The notes under the pieces: model-generated
Told to the model about the DNA's origin: nothing
Databases searched by the model: none
Seen by the model: only the letters and a program-made list of their open reading frames with translations
Made by a program: the position numbers and the translations under genes
Shown: positions 48,667-57,554 of the stretch, piece after piece
Layout: every line of letters begins with the position of its first letter
Numbering within the stretch: the first letter of the stretch is position 1
Source of the DNA: Lentisphaerota bacterium
GTDB lineage: Bacteria > Verrucomicrobiota > Lentisphaeria > Victivallales > Victivallaceae
Assembly: GCA_015061545.1 (NCBI GenBank)
Contig: SUWJ01000006.1
Span: 1-64,000 of the forward strand
Direction: 5' to 3'
Length of the DNA stretch: 64,000 bases

Positions 48667-51600
48667 ATGAGCAAGATAGAAAATACCGTACAGGAGATGA
48701 TCCGATATTTATCGGGCAATGATTTGAGCGACACACCGCAGATGCGTCAGAACTTTGCCATATACAGCGCCGCCTGCCGCGAAGTAAACGACCTGCTGCG
48801 CGAGTGCCGCAATATGTTCGATAAAGGTTTGTATATTGATGCGCAGCGTTTTTGTTCCGACCTTAAGCCTTCGCTGTCGGAGCGGGTAAATATGCTGCTT
48901 TTGAGCCGCGAATTGCAGGAGCGCTACCGCAAGGTATGCTCGCTTTACAATTATGAATCTGCTGAACTGCCTGATGATACTATTCTGAAACGTCTGCAGG
49001 CAGCCAGCTCGGATATGACTCTGAACAGTCTGGTGCTGCATTGGCGGCAGATCGCCCGCGGTCACGATACTCAGGCAAAAATAAATCTGCTGCGGGAAAT
49101 TGTGGATAAATCGCCGCAGAATCCTCAAATCTGGATCAACAACCTGCGCACCGTGGAACAGGAATACCTGGCAGAACAACGCAACAATCTGGAAAAAGCC
49201 ATTGCCCTTGCTGATACCGAAAAGATTGTGGCAATATATAATACGCTTATTGACAAACGCCTCATAAGCCGTTTGCCTGAATATGAACTGAGCAAATACC
49301 AACCCGAAATAATTGCCGCCAATCAAAAACTGCTCCGTCAGCAGCTGAAAAATAAAAGCGACGAAATCTTTGCCGCTTACAGCAAGTTGGATCACGCTTC
49401 CTGTGCCGCCCATCTGCAGGAATACGATCAGCTGACCGCCAGCGAATACTTTGTCAGCGATGCCGATATGGAGAAGGCAATCGCCGAAGTCAGAACTTTT
49501 CTGCAGACTCATCAGCACGATATGCAGATCCAAGCGGAATTCAACCAGAAGAAAGCTGAACTGCTGCAGGCGCTGGATCAGCGCAAAAGTTATACCGTAG
49601 TGGAAAATATGTGGGAAGCGCTGCGGCAGATGGATATGCCGCTGGAAAAGAATTTGAGCAGCCGGGTGGAAAATCTGCATCAGGAGTATCTGGCGGAAAA
49701 CAACCGCAAACATATCCGCAAATGTATTCTGGGGGTGTTGTCGGTCTTGCTGCTGGCTGCAGGAGCGGCGGCAATATTTCATTTTGCCCAATCATATCAG
49801 AGCTACCGCCATCACCGCGCAGCCATGCAGGAACTGTTGCAGCAAAAGTGTTACAGCGAAGTGATCGCCCATTACAATAAAATCAACGAGCATACTCCCA
49901 GCTTACTCAAATACGGTCAACTGACGGCGCTCAAGCTGGAAGCGGAACACTATCTGCAGGAACAGGCAAGTCAAACCAGTCAGCTGGATGATCTCTGCCG
50001 ACGGGGCAATGCGGAATTGGCAAAAGCGGAACCGTCGCTGGAAACGCTGAACTATATCATTAAGGAACTCAGCACTCAAAAAAAGGATTTTATTTCCTCC
50101 GAATCCGCAGGCAGGATACGCAATCTGGAGCTTGCCGTCCGCAAATTTGAATTGGATAAACAGCAGAAAGCAGATCAGGCTTTCCAAAAGAAATTTGCCG
50201 ATACTGTAAAGCAGCTGGATAAACTTATCAACAGTTTCAAACCCAACGGCAAATACGATGAGCAAACCGTAAAACAGGCGCTGACACTGCTCAAAACCTC
50301 CGAAGCGCTGCAAAAACAATCCGGCAATATCTCAACTGAACTCTATCAAAGCAGCAAAGCTATTCTGGCAGAAAAGAATAAACAGCTCGCTTTACATATG
50401 CAAAGTGCCGAACGGGGCAGTCAGCTGCTGAAAAAATTGCAGAAGCCTGCCAATGCGGACGAATATTGCCGTGCATTGGAACAAATGCCATTATTTCTGC
50501 CGCAAATGGCTGCAGGCAGCTGGCAGGAAGCGGTAAGCAATGTAACAGAAATCCGCCAGTTGTCCGCCGGCGCCAGTTTGCCCGCCGTCAGCAACAGCCA
50601 CAGCGATTTTATTGATGCACTTAACCAGCTGCATATCACCGATAAGGATCTGCCGATGGTACAGGATGCATTAAAGCAAATGCCGCTGCCGGGAGCTGCC
50701 GAAAGTATTGATATGCAAATAAAGAAATTCGACCGCGATTTCTCAGGATTTTACAACTGTTACGAAATATCGCTCAGCGATGCAGAGGGCAGACGCTTCA
50801 ACTTTTATGCGCGGGAAGAACCGCCGCCCGCCGAACGCTCCATGTCCACGCGCAATCCCAAAAGTATCTCACTCAAACTGGAAACCGGCAACAATGCTGC
50901 CGACGGCATGATAACGTTCCGCATACGGCGCAGCAATGATAAATATTTTATTATGCCAGTGCTGCCGGAAAATACACCGCTGCAGCTCCCTGGTCGCTTT
51001 ACCAAAGTAAACAATTTCAAGCTCACCCGTCCCGAAATTCCCCAAGCGCAGCACTACACTTTTCAGCAGAAAGCCTTGAAATCGCTCAAAGCAGCTCAAA
51101 CGCTTGCCGAAAAGGAAAGCGTGCTGATCGTTTTGCTTAAAGATTTGAAAAGTCAGGATGATATGAATATTTTTGCCCGGGCGGCGCTGACCAGAGAATT
51201 GTTGAATATGCTGCCGGCGCTCTCCGGATTTTACACCGAAACGGTCAACAAATACACTATTACTCTGGATAGTGTTGCCGGGTCGCTCTACGGCAGTTTC
51301 ATGCAGCCGGAACTGGAACAGCTCAAGCCCGATCAAACCCGGGCGCTGAAAAAGTTTTTCAATGAGTTCGACCCGGCCCGTATGGAACAGTATTGCCAAA
51401 TATCGCGTCAACTCCATCGTTCGGCGCTCTCCCGCGGACTCTATCCCTGCGGAATAATTCAACAAAATGACCGCCAAAACTGGCAGGTTCATTACTTTGA
51501 CGCACAAAACAAACCCGATGAATTGTGGTTTTATGATTGGAACAGCAACAAATTCAGTATATTGCTCCAAAGCTCGCTTCAGGAAAATATCATAAAAAAC

Positions 51601-51756
51601 AGTCAGGGACTTAAATTCAAAAACGGCATGATCTTTTTTGCCCCTGCCGATGGCATAAGTACGGCAAAAATGACTGCTGAAGCGGTGGAACTCTATAAAA
51701 AAATGTTTTCAGCCCATCCGTTGTGGCCCGATTCGTGGCCGTTGAACCGCAGGTAA
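48667..51756 (+). CDS. 1029-aa single-TM coiled-coil-rich protein of unknown function
   Basis: TM CILGVLSVLLLAAGAAAIFHFA; long helical segments; C-terminal globular domain; no family recognised. Confidence 0.75.
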   Translation: MSKIENTVQEMIRYLSGNDLSDTPQMRQNFAIYSAACREVNDLLRECRNMFDKGLYIDAQRFCSDLKPSLSERVNMLLLSRELQERYRKVCSLYNYESAELPDDTILKRLQAASSDMTLNSLVLHWRQIARGHDTQAKINLLREIVDKSPQNPQIWINNLRTVEQEYLAEQRNNLEKAIALADTEKIVAIYNTLIDKRLISRLPEYELSKYQPEIIAANQKLLRQQLKNKSDEIFAAYSKLDHASCAAHLQEYDQLTASEYFVSDADMEKAIAEVRTFLQTHQHDMQIQAEFNQKKAELLQALDQRKSYTVVENMWEALRQMDMPLEKNLSSRVENLHQEYLAENNRKHIRKCILGVLSVLLLAAGAAAIFHFAQSYQSYRHHRAAMQELLQQKCYSEVIAHYNKINEHTPSLLKYGQLTALKLEAEHYLQEQASQTSQLDDLCRRGNAELAKAEPSLETLNYIIKELSTQKKDFISSESAGRIRNLELAVRKFELDKQQKADQAFQKKFADTVKQLDKLINSFKPNGKYDEQTVKQALTLLKTSEALQKQSGNISTELYQSSKAILAEKNKQLALHMQSAERGSQLLKKLQKPANADEYCRALEQMPLFLPQMAAGSWQEAVSNVTEIRQLSAGASLPAVSNSHSDFIDALNQLHITDKDLPMVQDALKQMPLPGAAESIDMQIKKFDRDFSGFYNCYEISLSDAEGRRFNFYAREEPPPAERSMSTRNPKSISLKLETGNNAADGMITFRIRRSNDKYFIMPVLPENTPLQLPGRFTKVNNFKLTRPEIPQAQHYTFQQKALKSLKAAQTLAEKESVLIVLLKDLKSQDDMNIFARAALTRELLNMLPALSGFYTETVNKYTITLDSVAGSLYGSFMQPELEQLKPDQTRALKKFFNEFDPARMEQYCQISRQLHRSALSRGLYPCGIIQQNDRQNWQVHYFDAQNKPDELWFYDWNSNKFSILLQSSLQENIIKNSQGLKFKNGMIFFAPADGISTAKMTAEAVELYKKMFSAHPLWPDSWPLNRR

Positions 51757-51763
51757 GAGTACT

Positions 51764-52723
51764 ATGCAAGACCGATTTTTCATCCGCGACACAGATAATA
51801 TAATAACCGGGCCGTTTACCCGGCAGCATTTGCTGGAGCAATTCAACTCTGCCAAACTGTCGGTAAACGAAGTTGTGCTTTCCGACGATAAGTCAACATG
51901 GCTTCCGCCCGAAACACTGTTATCGGAATTGATTCCTGAAAATCCGGATAATGTTGCAGAATTCACCCCGGAGCCGCCGCCCGCGGCAACCGATAACTCC
52001 GACGCCGAAGCCGATGCCGGGGCGGAAGCCCCCCAGCCGCTTGAAAATGCGGATACGCAAGCAGAAAAAGAACCTGTTGCCGAAAATATTTGTCATGCTG
52101 ACCGCACATTCAAACGGCTGGCAGGCGATACCGTGGCTGTACTCTTTAACAGTCAGAGTTATTTCTACCGTCTGGCGGTCAAAGGCCCCAGCGCCATGCT
52201 GACTGCCGGTTTGCTGGCAATATCCGGCAGCGTAATGATAACGCTGCTGGGCGGAGTGCTTTTTGCCGGAAGGTACGAAACAGGAACGGCATTATTCTTC
52301 ATCCGCAGTTTTGTTCAATGTATTGCTTCAGGGATATTGCTGTGGCTGTTCAATCTTATGATAAATGAGTTCAGCAAATCAGGCAAAAAGCAGAAATATT
52401 ATCAGATGGAAACCGATTTTCTATCTGCCATGCTTGGCAATATGAATATCTCGCTGCTGGTGATGATATTTAATGCCACACTTTTTATGTGGAACAGAAA
52501 TTTGTATCAGATGAACCGGATTCAGAGCATTCTGCTGGCGGCAGCAGTGCTGTTTATGGCAATGTACGTTCTGGGCAACACGTTTCTGCTGCTGCGGATC
52601 AATCTGCGCAAAAATGCGCAGCTGCGGCGCTTTACGTCGGCGGTGCTGGCGGCAGCAGAAATGTGGGCAATAGTGCTGTTATCTTACGCGCTTCTGCACC
52701 CGATTTACCGTAATATATTATAA
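51764..52723 (+). CDS. GYF_2(DUF4339)-multi-TM membrane protein
   Basis: N-term DRFFIRDTDNIITGPFTRQHLLEQFNSAKLSVNEVVLSDDKSTWLP; about four TM segments at the C-terminus. Confidence 0.75.
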   Translation: MQDRFFIRDTDNIITGPFTRQHLLEQFNSAKLSVNEVVLSDDKSTWLPPETLLSELIPENPDNVAEFTPEPPPAATDNSDAEADAGAEAPQPLENADTQAEKEPVAENICHADRTFKRLAGDTVAVLFNSQSYFYRLAVKGPSAMLTAGLLAISGSVMITLLGGVLFAGRYETGTALFFIRSFVQCIASGILLWLFNLMINEFSKSGKKQKYYQMETDFLSAMLGNMNISLLVMIFNATLFMWNRNLYQMNRIQSILLAAAVLFMAMYVLGNTFLLLRINLRKNAQLRRFTSAVLAAAEMWAIVLLSYALLHPIYRNIL

Positions 52724-52744
52724 ACAATAAAAAGGTTTGCAATC

Positions 52745-53602
52745 ATGAAACTCTCTTATGCTAAAAACGATATTGAACGGATGTGCGGCTTCCGCAGCAA
52801 AAAGTTCACCATGGTCAACTATGTTTTTACTTTTATTCTGGGACTGCTTTTGACCTTGATCATTTATCTGCTGCTGCTGCCGTTTTACGGCAAAGGTCTG
52901 GAGTGGATCGATATGTTTTTTCACGGCGGAGCCAAAGATCGGTCAAGTATTCCCTATTACACAGTATTTCTCAGCTGCTGGTCAATGGCAATATTGTTTA
53001 TCAAACTCTGCAAATTGAAAAATCAGCGCAAAGCCTTTGAGTTGTCGATTCTGCCGGAAGATCCGAACTTTGTACTCTCGCCCCGCACCGCACGGGAAAT
53101 ACTTGACCGGATCTATGAATCGGTGGATCAACCCGGCTGCTATGTGCTGCTGGACAGAATCGACCTGGCGCTGGGCAATTTGAAAAATCTGGGCAATGTC
53201 AACGCGGTTTCGGAGTGTTTGAACTGTCAGGCGGGTAATGATGAAGGATATCTTGCCAGCAGCTACACCATTCTTAAAGGCTTTATCTGGGCAATTCCGG
53301 TACTGGGTTTTATCGGGACTGTGGTGGGGCTGTCAGAAGCAGTCGGCGGCTTCGGCAATGTAGTGTCGCAAGGAGCGGATATTGCGGAGCTGAAAACTGC
53401 TCTTTCGGGTGTTACCGGCGGGCTTGCCATCGCTTTTGAAACCACGCTTATCGCGCTGGTGCTGGCGTTGATCGTGCAGCTGACCGCCAAGTTTGTCCTC
53501 AGCGAAGAGGAAGCGTTTCTGGATGAATGTGCCGCTTACTGCAACCGCAACATTGTCGCCAAGATGAAAAATATTTATCTGGCTAACAGCGAAAATATTT
53601 GA
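52745..53602 (+). CDS. MotA/TolQ/ExbB-family proton channel subunit
   Basis: AIPVLGFIGTVVGLSEAVGGFGN...ELKTALSGVTGGLAIAFETTLIALVLALIVQL. Confidence 0.92.
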   Translation: MKLSYAKNDIERMCGFRSKKFTMVNYVFTFILGLLLTLIIYLLLLPFYGKGLEWIDMFFHGGAKDRSSIPYYTVFLSCWSMAILFIKLCKLKNQRKAFELSILPEDPNFVLSPRTAREILDRIYESVDQPGCYVLLDRIDLALGNLKNLGNVNAVSECLNCQAGNDEGYLASSYTILKGFIWAIPVLGFIGTVVGLSEAVGGFGNVVSQGADIAELKTALSGVTGGLAIAFETTLIALVLALIVQLTAKFVLSEEEAFLDECAAYCNRNIVAKMKNIYLANSENI

Positions 53603-53603
53603 T

Positions 53604-54449
53604 ATGCCCCGCAGCAACGAAGACGAATCACCGATTTCCCTGTTCAGTTTTCAGGATATAATCACCTCCATCACCGGGATCATGTTTCTGGTGGTGCTGC
53701 TGCTGGTGATGATAATGCTGAGCAGTTTTGAAAAAAACACTTCCGATCCAGTCGCGGTGGAAACTTGTCGTTTGACGCAGGAATTATCTGAACTCAAGAA
53801 AAAGCTGCAATCGCTGCAAAACAATCAAACGGAGCTGGCAGAGCAACTTGCCAAATTAAAAAAACTTACCCCGGCAGAACTTGCCGCCAGAAAAATGGAG
53901 CTGCAGCAGGCAATTCACAGCCGGACACTTGAGCTGAAAAACCTTATACAGCAGTTGAAAATCCAGCAGGATAAACTCTCACTGATTCAACAAACATTGG
54001 AAAATCAGCAGAAACAATTGACCTTTCAGCAGGAAGAAAGCATTAAATTCAAGGCGCGTCAAGTTGAAATCAAACGGGAAATCGCTCAACTTGAAAAAAT
54101 ACTCCGCCAGCAGGAAAAACTTATGCAGTTTACGATTCAAAGTTCCAGCAGTAAATCGCCAATTTTGCTGGAGTTGAGCAAAAGCGGCATCCAACTGTTC
54201 TATCCAGATAAAAATCAACTGCACGATATGCGCAGCAGCAAAGGCGATTTTGCTGAATCACAATCGCAATTTGAATCTTTTATTGCCCCAATACCGCCTG
54301 AACAATATTACTTTTGTATAACTGTTAAACCGGAAGCCTTCCGCTATGCAGCAAACGTGGCTGCGCTTTTGCAGAAAAATCTCTTCGAGCGAGGCATTGA
54401 ACTGCTGCCCAACGATCAGATCAGTATTATGGGAGGCAACACGCCATGA
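53604..54449 (+). CDS. MotB/ExbD-like subunit 1 (single N-terminal TM, coiled coil, C-terminal periplasmic domain)
   Basis: FQDIITSITGIMFLVVLLLVMIML has Asp just before/within the TM, as in ExbD/TolR/MotB; long Gln-rich coiled coil. Confidence 0.65.
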   Translation: MPRSNEDESPISLFSFQDIITSITGIMFLVVLLLVMIMLSSFEKNTSDPVAVETCRLTQELSELKKKLQSLQNNQTELAEQLAKLKKLTPAELAARKMELQQAIHSRTLELKNLIQQLKIQQDKLSLIQQTLENQQKQLTFQQEESIKFKARQVEIKREIAQLEKILRQQEKLMQFTIQSSSSKSPILLELSKSGIQLFYPDKNQLHDMRSSKGDFAESQSQFESFIAPIPPEQYYFCITVKPEAFRYAANVAALLQKNLFERGIELLPNDQISIMGGNTP

Positions 54450-55390
54450 GCAAAAGAAGTTATCGTAAATCCGAAGATGAGTCCAGCCTGGAACTGCTGC
54501 TGGATACCATGTGCAACACCTTTGGCGGGGTTATGTTTATTGCCATTTCCATATTTGTTATAATCTCGGGCATGACACAGATCGACAATGCCTTGGAGCA
54601 GCAGAACACCGATCCGGAAGAACTGCGGCGGAACATTACCGAACTGCAAAGTGTGCTGCAACAGGCAATGCACCAGCTGGATATCCAAACTGAGGAGTTG
54701 AAAATACGGCAAAAGGAATCCGACTCACCGCTGATGCAGGAAACCGTTCAGCTGGAACAACTGCTTAAAGAATTGGATTTGAAAAAACAATCCACCCTTC
54801 TGGCGGTGACTGGTGCCGACAAAAGTCTGCAGCAGGCAACTGCACAGCAGTTGAAATTGCAGGAGCAGCTGAAAGCACTTGCCGCCGAAAACTCTGCAGA
54901 AGAAATTCAGCTTATGGAACTTACCCAAAAGTTGAAAAATTTGCAGTATCAGCAAATTCCCGCTCAGCAAATGGTCTTCAAGGTGATGCAGAGCAGCGAA
55001 AAACATCCGTTTTTTATCGTCATGCAAAACGGCAAGGTCTGGCCGGTCGGGCCGTGGAAAACGCCCGATGGGGACACGCCCGATGCAGCTGTAATAACGG
55101 AGAAAATCGCGCAGGATAATATCCAAATCTACCGCTTCAAGGTAAAACCTGACACGGGAATCGAAGTTTTGGCGGGCGATGACTTATCAAGTCAGTTTGT
55201 CAAATTGCTGAAAAAGATCCCCGCCGATCGGGTACCTAAATTTTTTATTCCGCCTGCCAGCGCTGAAACGGCGTTCAAAATGCGGGAAATATTGAAAAAA
55301 CAGAATATTCAGCATGGTTTGACGCTGGCACCGGATGACAGCACACCGCTGAGTTATCAGTATTATTCGGAAGTTAAATATGAATATTGA
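54446..55390 (+). CDS. MotB/ExbD-like subunit 2 (single N-terminal TM, coiled coil, C-terminal periplasmic domain)
   Basis: LELLLDTMCNTFGGVMFIAISIFVIIS; coiled coil; ATGA overlap with the preceding gene. Confidence 0.65.
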   Translation: MSKRSYRKSEDESSLELLLDTMCNTFGGVMFIAISIFVIISGMTQIDNALEQQNTDPEELRRNITELQSVLQQAMHQLDIQTEELKIRQKESDSPLMQETVQLEQLLKELDLKKQSTLLAVTGADKSLQQATAQQLKLQEQLKALAAENSAEEIQLMELTQKLKNLQYQQIPAQQMVFKVMQSSEKHPFFIVMQNGKVWPVGPWKTPDGDTPDAAVITEKIAQDNIQIYRFKVKPDTGIEVLAGDDLSSQFVKLLKKIPADRVPKFFIPPASAETAFKMREILKKQNIQHGLTLAPDDSTPLSYQYYSEVKYEY

Positions 55391-56405
55391 ACCTGACAAA
55401 CATTGGTTTCGTCCATTCGGATACTTGATTATTTGCCTTTTCCTGCTCCTGATCTGGGCTGGAATCAGCGAAGGCTGCCGTAAAAATGATTCTCTGCCCG
55501 GCGCAGGCATGGTCAGCACCGGCGGCAGCTCAGTCGATAAAAAAGGCAGCGGCAACAGCGATTCCGGCGATGGTCCGGGCGCCGGGATTGATGGCAAGGG
55601 CGATGGTTCCGGCGGTAAATCCGCCGCTCAATCAGGCACGGTAAAAGTTGCGGCAAACACCAACGCGCCCCCGACTGCTGAAAGTAATTCATCCTCAATG
55701 GCAGCTCAATCATCTGCCAATACCAATGGTACTGCGCAAACAGTAAAGCTGCAGGCGATTGAATCGCTGACTTCGCCCCGGCAGCAAAGCGCCTCCAATG
55801 ATTTGCCGCCGGCGGATTACAACAGCAACAGCGCCGGTCGCAAAGGGTTTTACGGCATAGCCTCGCACAGCAAAGGCAGAGTATTGTTTATCATTGATAC
55901 TTCAGGTTCCATGGCAGGACCTTCGGGGGAATTTCCCGGCAAGAGCCGTATTGATGTATTGAAAATGGAACTGAAAAAGTATATCTTCGGCGGTCAGAAA
56001 CTCACCCCAGCCAGCTACAAACGCGGCGGAAGTTTTGTAATAGCCGCCTTCAACTCCTCCACTACATTCTTTCCCGATAATGGTTCGTGCCGCAACAGCA
56101 ATCACAGCGATATGAAAAAGACGGAAGAATTTATCGACAGTTTGCAAGCCAACGGCGGAACTATGATGCGCGATGCCTGGCAGCGCTCCTTTGAGTTGAT
56201 AAAAAAGCAGAAAATAGATACGGTTTTCTTTCTGACCGATGGCGAGGCGGGCGATGGGTTCAGCAGTAAATGGCTGTTGGATGAGCTGAAAGAAATTTCA
56301 CATACAAAACCTGTGGTGCATTGTATAAGACTGGGTGGAAGAAAAAATAAAGATATGGAAATGATAGCAAAAAAGCGCAATGGCAAATTCATTGCGCTTC
56401 CGTAA
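55380..56405 (+). CDS. membrane-anchored von Willebrand factor type A (vWA) domain protein
   Basis: N-term TM, Gly/Ser-rich linker, MIDAS motif FIIDTSGSMAG, NGGTMMRDAWQRS, FFLTDGEAGDG. Confidence 0.9.
   Translation: MNIEPDKHWFRPFGYLIICLFLLLIWAGISEGCRKNDSLPGAGMVSTGGSSVDKKGSGNSDSGDGPGAGIDGKGDGSGGKSAAQSGTVKVAANTNAPPTAESNSSSMAAQSSANTNGTAQTVKLQAIESLTSPRQQSASNDLPPADYNSNSAGRKGFYGIASHSKGRVLFIIDTSGSMAGPSGEFPGKSRIDVLKMELKKYIFGGQKLTPASYKRGGSFVIAAFNSSTTFFPDNGSCRNSNHSDMKKTEEFIDSLQANGGTMMRDAWQRSFELIKKQKIDTVFFLTDGEAGDGFSSKWLLDELKEISHTKPVVHCIRLGGRKNKDMEMIAKKRNGKFIALP
56373..56399 (-). terminator. minus-strand terminator for the 56438-57388 gene, lying inside the vWA coding sequence
   Basis: perfect 10-bp arms AAGCGCAATG/CATTGCGCTT; minus-strand exit is TTTTTTGC. 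Confidence 0.65.
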
Positions 56406-56437
56406 AAAGCTCATTGCTCAGCTGCTCTGAAGTCGGC

Positions 56438-57388
56438 TCAAAGCATCCCCAGCACCGCCAGCGATGCCAGACACAGCAGCAGCGCCACCACCTGCATCGG
56501 TTTGCGCTTTTCTTTAAGAAATACCAGCGAATAAATTTCAAACGCCACGATCGCCGCCGCCGTCATCACCTGATTGGCAATGGCTCCCGCATTGGCTTCC
56601 ACCATAGCATCGATCCCGGGATAGAACAATAAATAGCAGGAAATACCGCTTACCCCGACGATCAGCAGCCCATAGATCCATGTGTATTTATTGCCGATCA
56701 ATCTTACGGTATCGATCCGATTTTGTTTATTTACAATAAGACTGATCAAAAACCCCAACAGCAGCCCGCTGAAATAACAGAGCGTGCGCCATACGCTGGA
56801 AACTGTATCCACCCCGTCAATATTGCTGGGTATATATTGCAGACTCTGGCATATACAAGTTGCCCCGAATGCCAGAATAGTCATCAGCAGCCAATGCCCT
56901 TTAGCGGCATTATCCGCAGTAATCGCAAAGATCACCAGCGAACTTAATACCAGCAGCATCGACAACCCGAACGCCAGCGTGAGCGGTTCCCTGAAGCAGA
57001 TGATCCCGATAGCAAAAGGCACAATAAAGCCCGACTGAACAATACTCCAGATGATCCCGTTAGGTCCGAACTTCATCGCCTTACCCATAAAATATGCCTG
57101 AGAAAAGTTAAAAATCCCGGCAATAACCACCAACGCCATAATAATTATTACGTTTATATTGGAAAAGTCAGGAATCGCAGGCGCCACCGCCGAATTTAAA
57201 ACAACCCCATAGCTTTCCAAAAGCAGCAACACCCCGATACAGCAGGCGCTGAAAATCACCGCCAGAACTGCACTTGCTGCCACAATCAGTCCATAATTAA
57301 GTTTACGCTGCGGAACGACTCCCGCCACATAGCCCCATACCGTCCAGCTTACACCGTCCAGAATCATGGCAATAATACCAAAAAGCAT
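56438..57388 (-). CDS. DMT/EamA- or GRP/RhaT-like multi-TM permease
   Basis: about ten TM helices; WTVWGYVAGVVPQRKLNYG; GIICFREPLTLAFGLSMLLVLSSLVIF. Confidence 0.7.
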   Translation of the reverse strand: MLFGIIAMILDGVSWTVWGYVAGVVPQRKLNYGLIVAASAVLAVIFSACCIGVLLLLESYGVVLNSAVAPAIPDFSNINVIIIMALVVIAGIFNFSQAYFMGKAMKFGPNGIIWSIVQSGFIVPFAIGIICFREPLTLAFGLSMLLVLSSLVIFAITADNAAKGHWLLMTILAFGATCICQSLQYIPSNIDGVDTVSSVWRTLCYFSGLLLGFLISLIVNKQNRIDTVRLIGNKYTWIYGLLIVGVSGISCYLLFYPGIDAMVEANAGAIANQVMTAAAIVAFEIYSLVFLKEKRKPMQVVALLLCLASLAVLGML

Positions 57389-57554
57389 AACACTCCTTCG
57401 ATTTTTACTTATGTTTTATCAATCTGTATTTATATACAAAAAAAAAAGAGTCGTATTGCAACTCTATTTGTATTGCTTACTTTATTTCCGGCACTGTTTG
57501 ATTCAGCCGCCCGCGCAGGCACTCTTGAGCTGCGAACTCAATTGCCGGGCAATC

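Noticed and set aside
52745-55390. Classical Zorya system (ZorAB with ZorC/D/E)
   Set aside because: The ExbB-like protein lacks a long cytosolic tail, and no ZorC, ZorD helicase or ZorE nuclease is present; only the stator principle is shared.
52745-56405. Ordinary Tol-Pal or TonB-ExbBD locus
   Set aside because: No TolA, TolB, Pal or TonB; B-type proteins are atypical and the neighbours are GTPase/GAP1-like/vWA genes.
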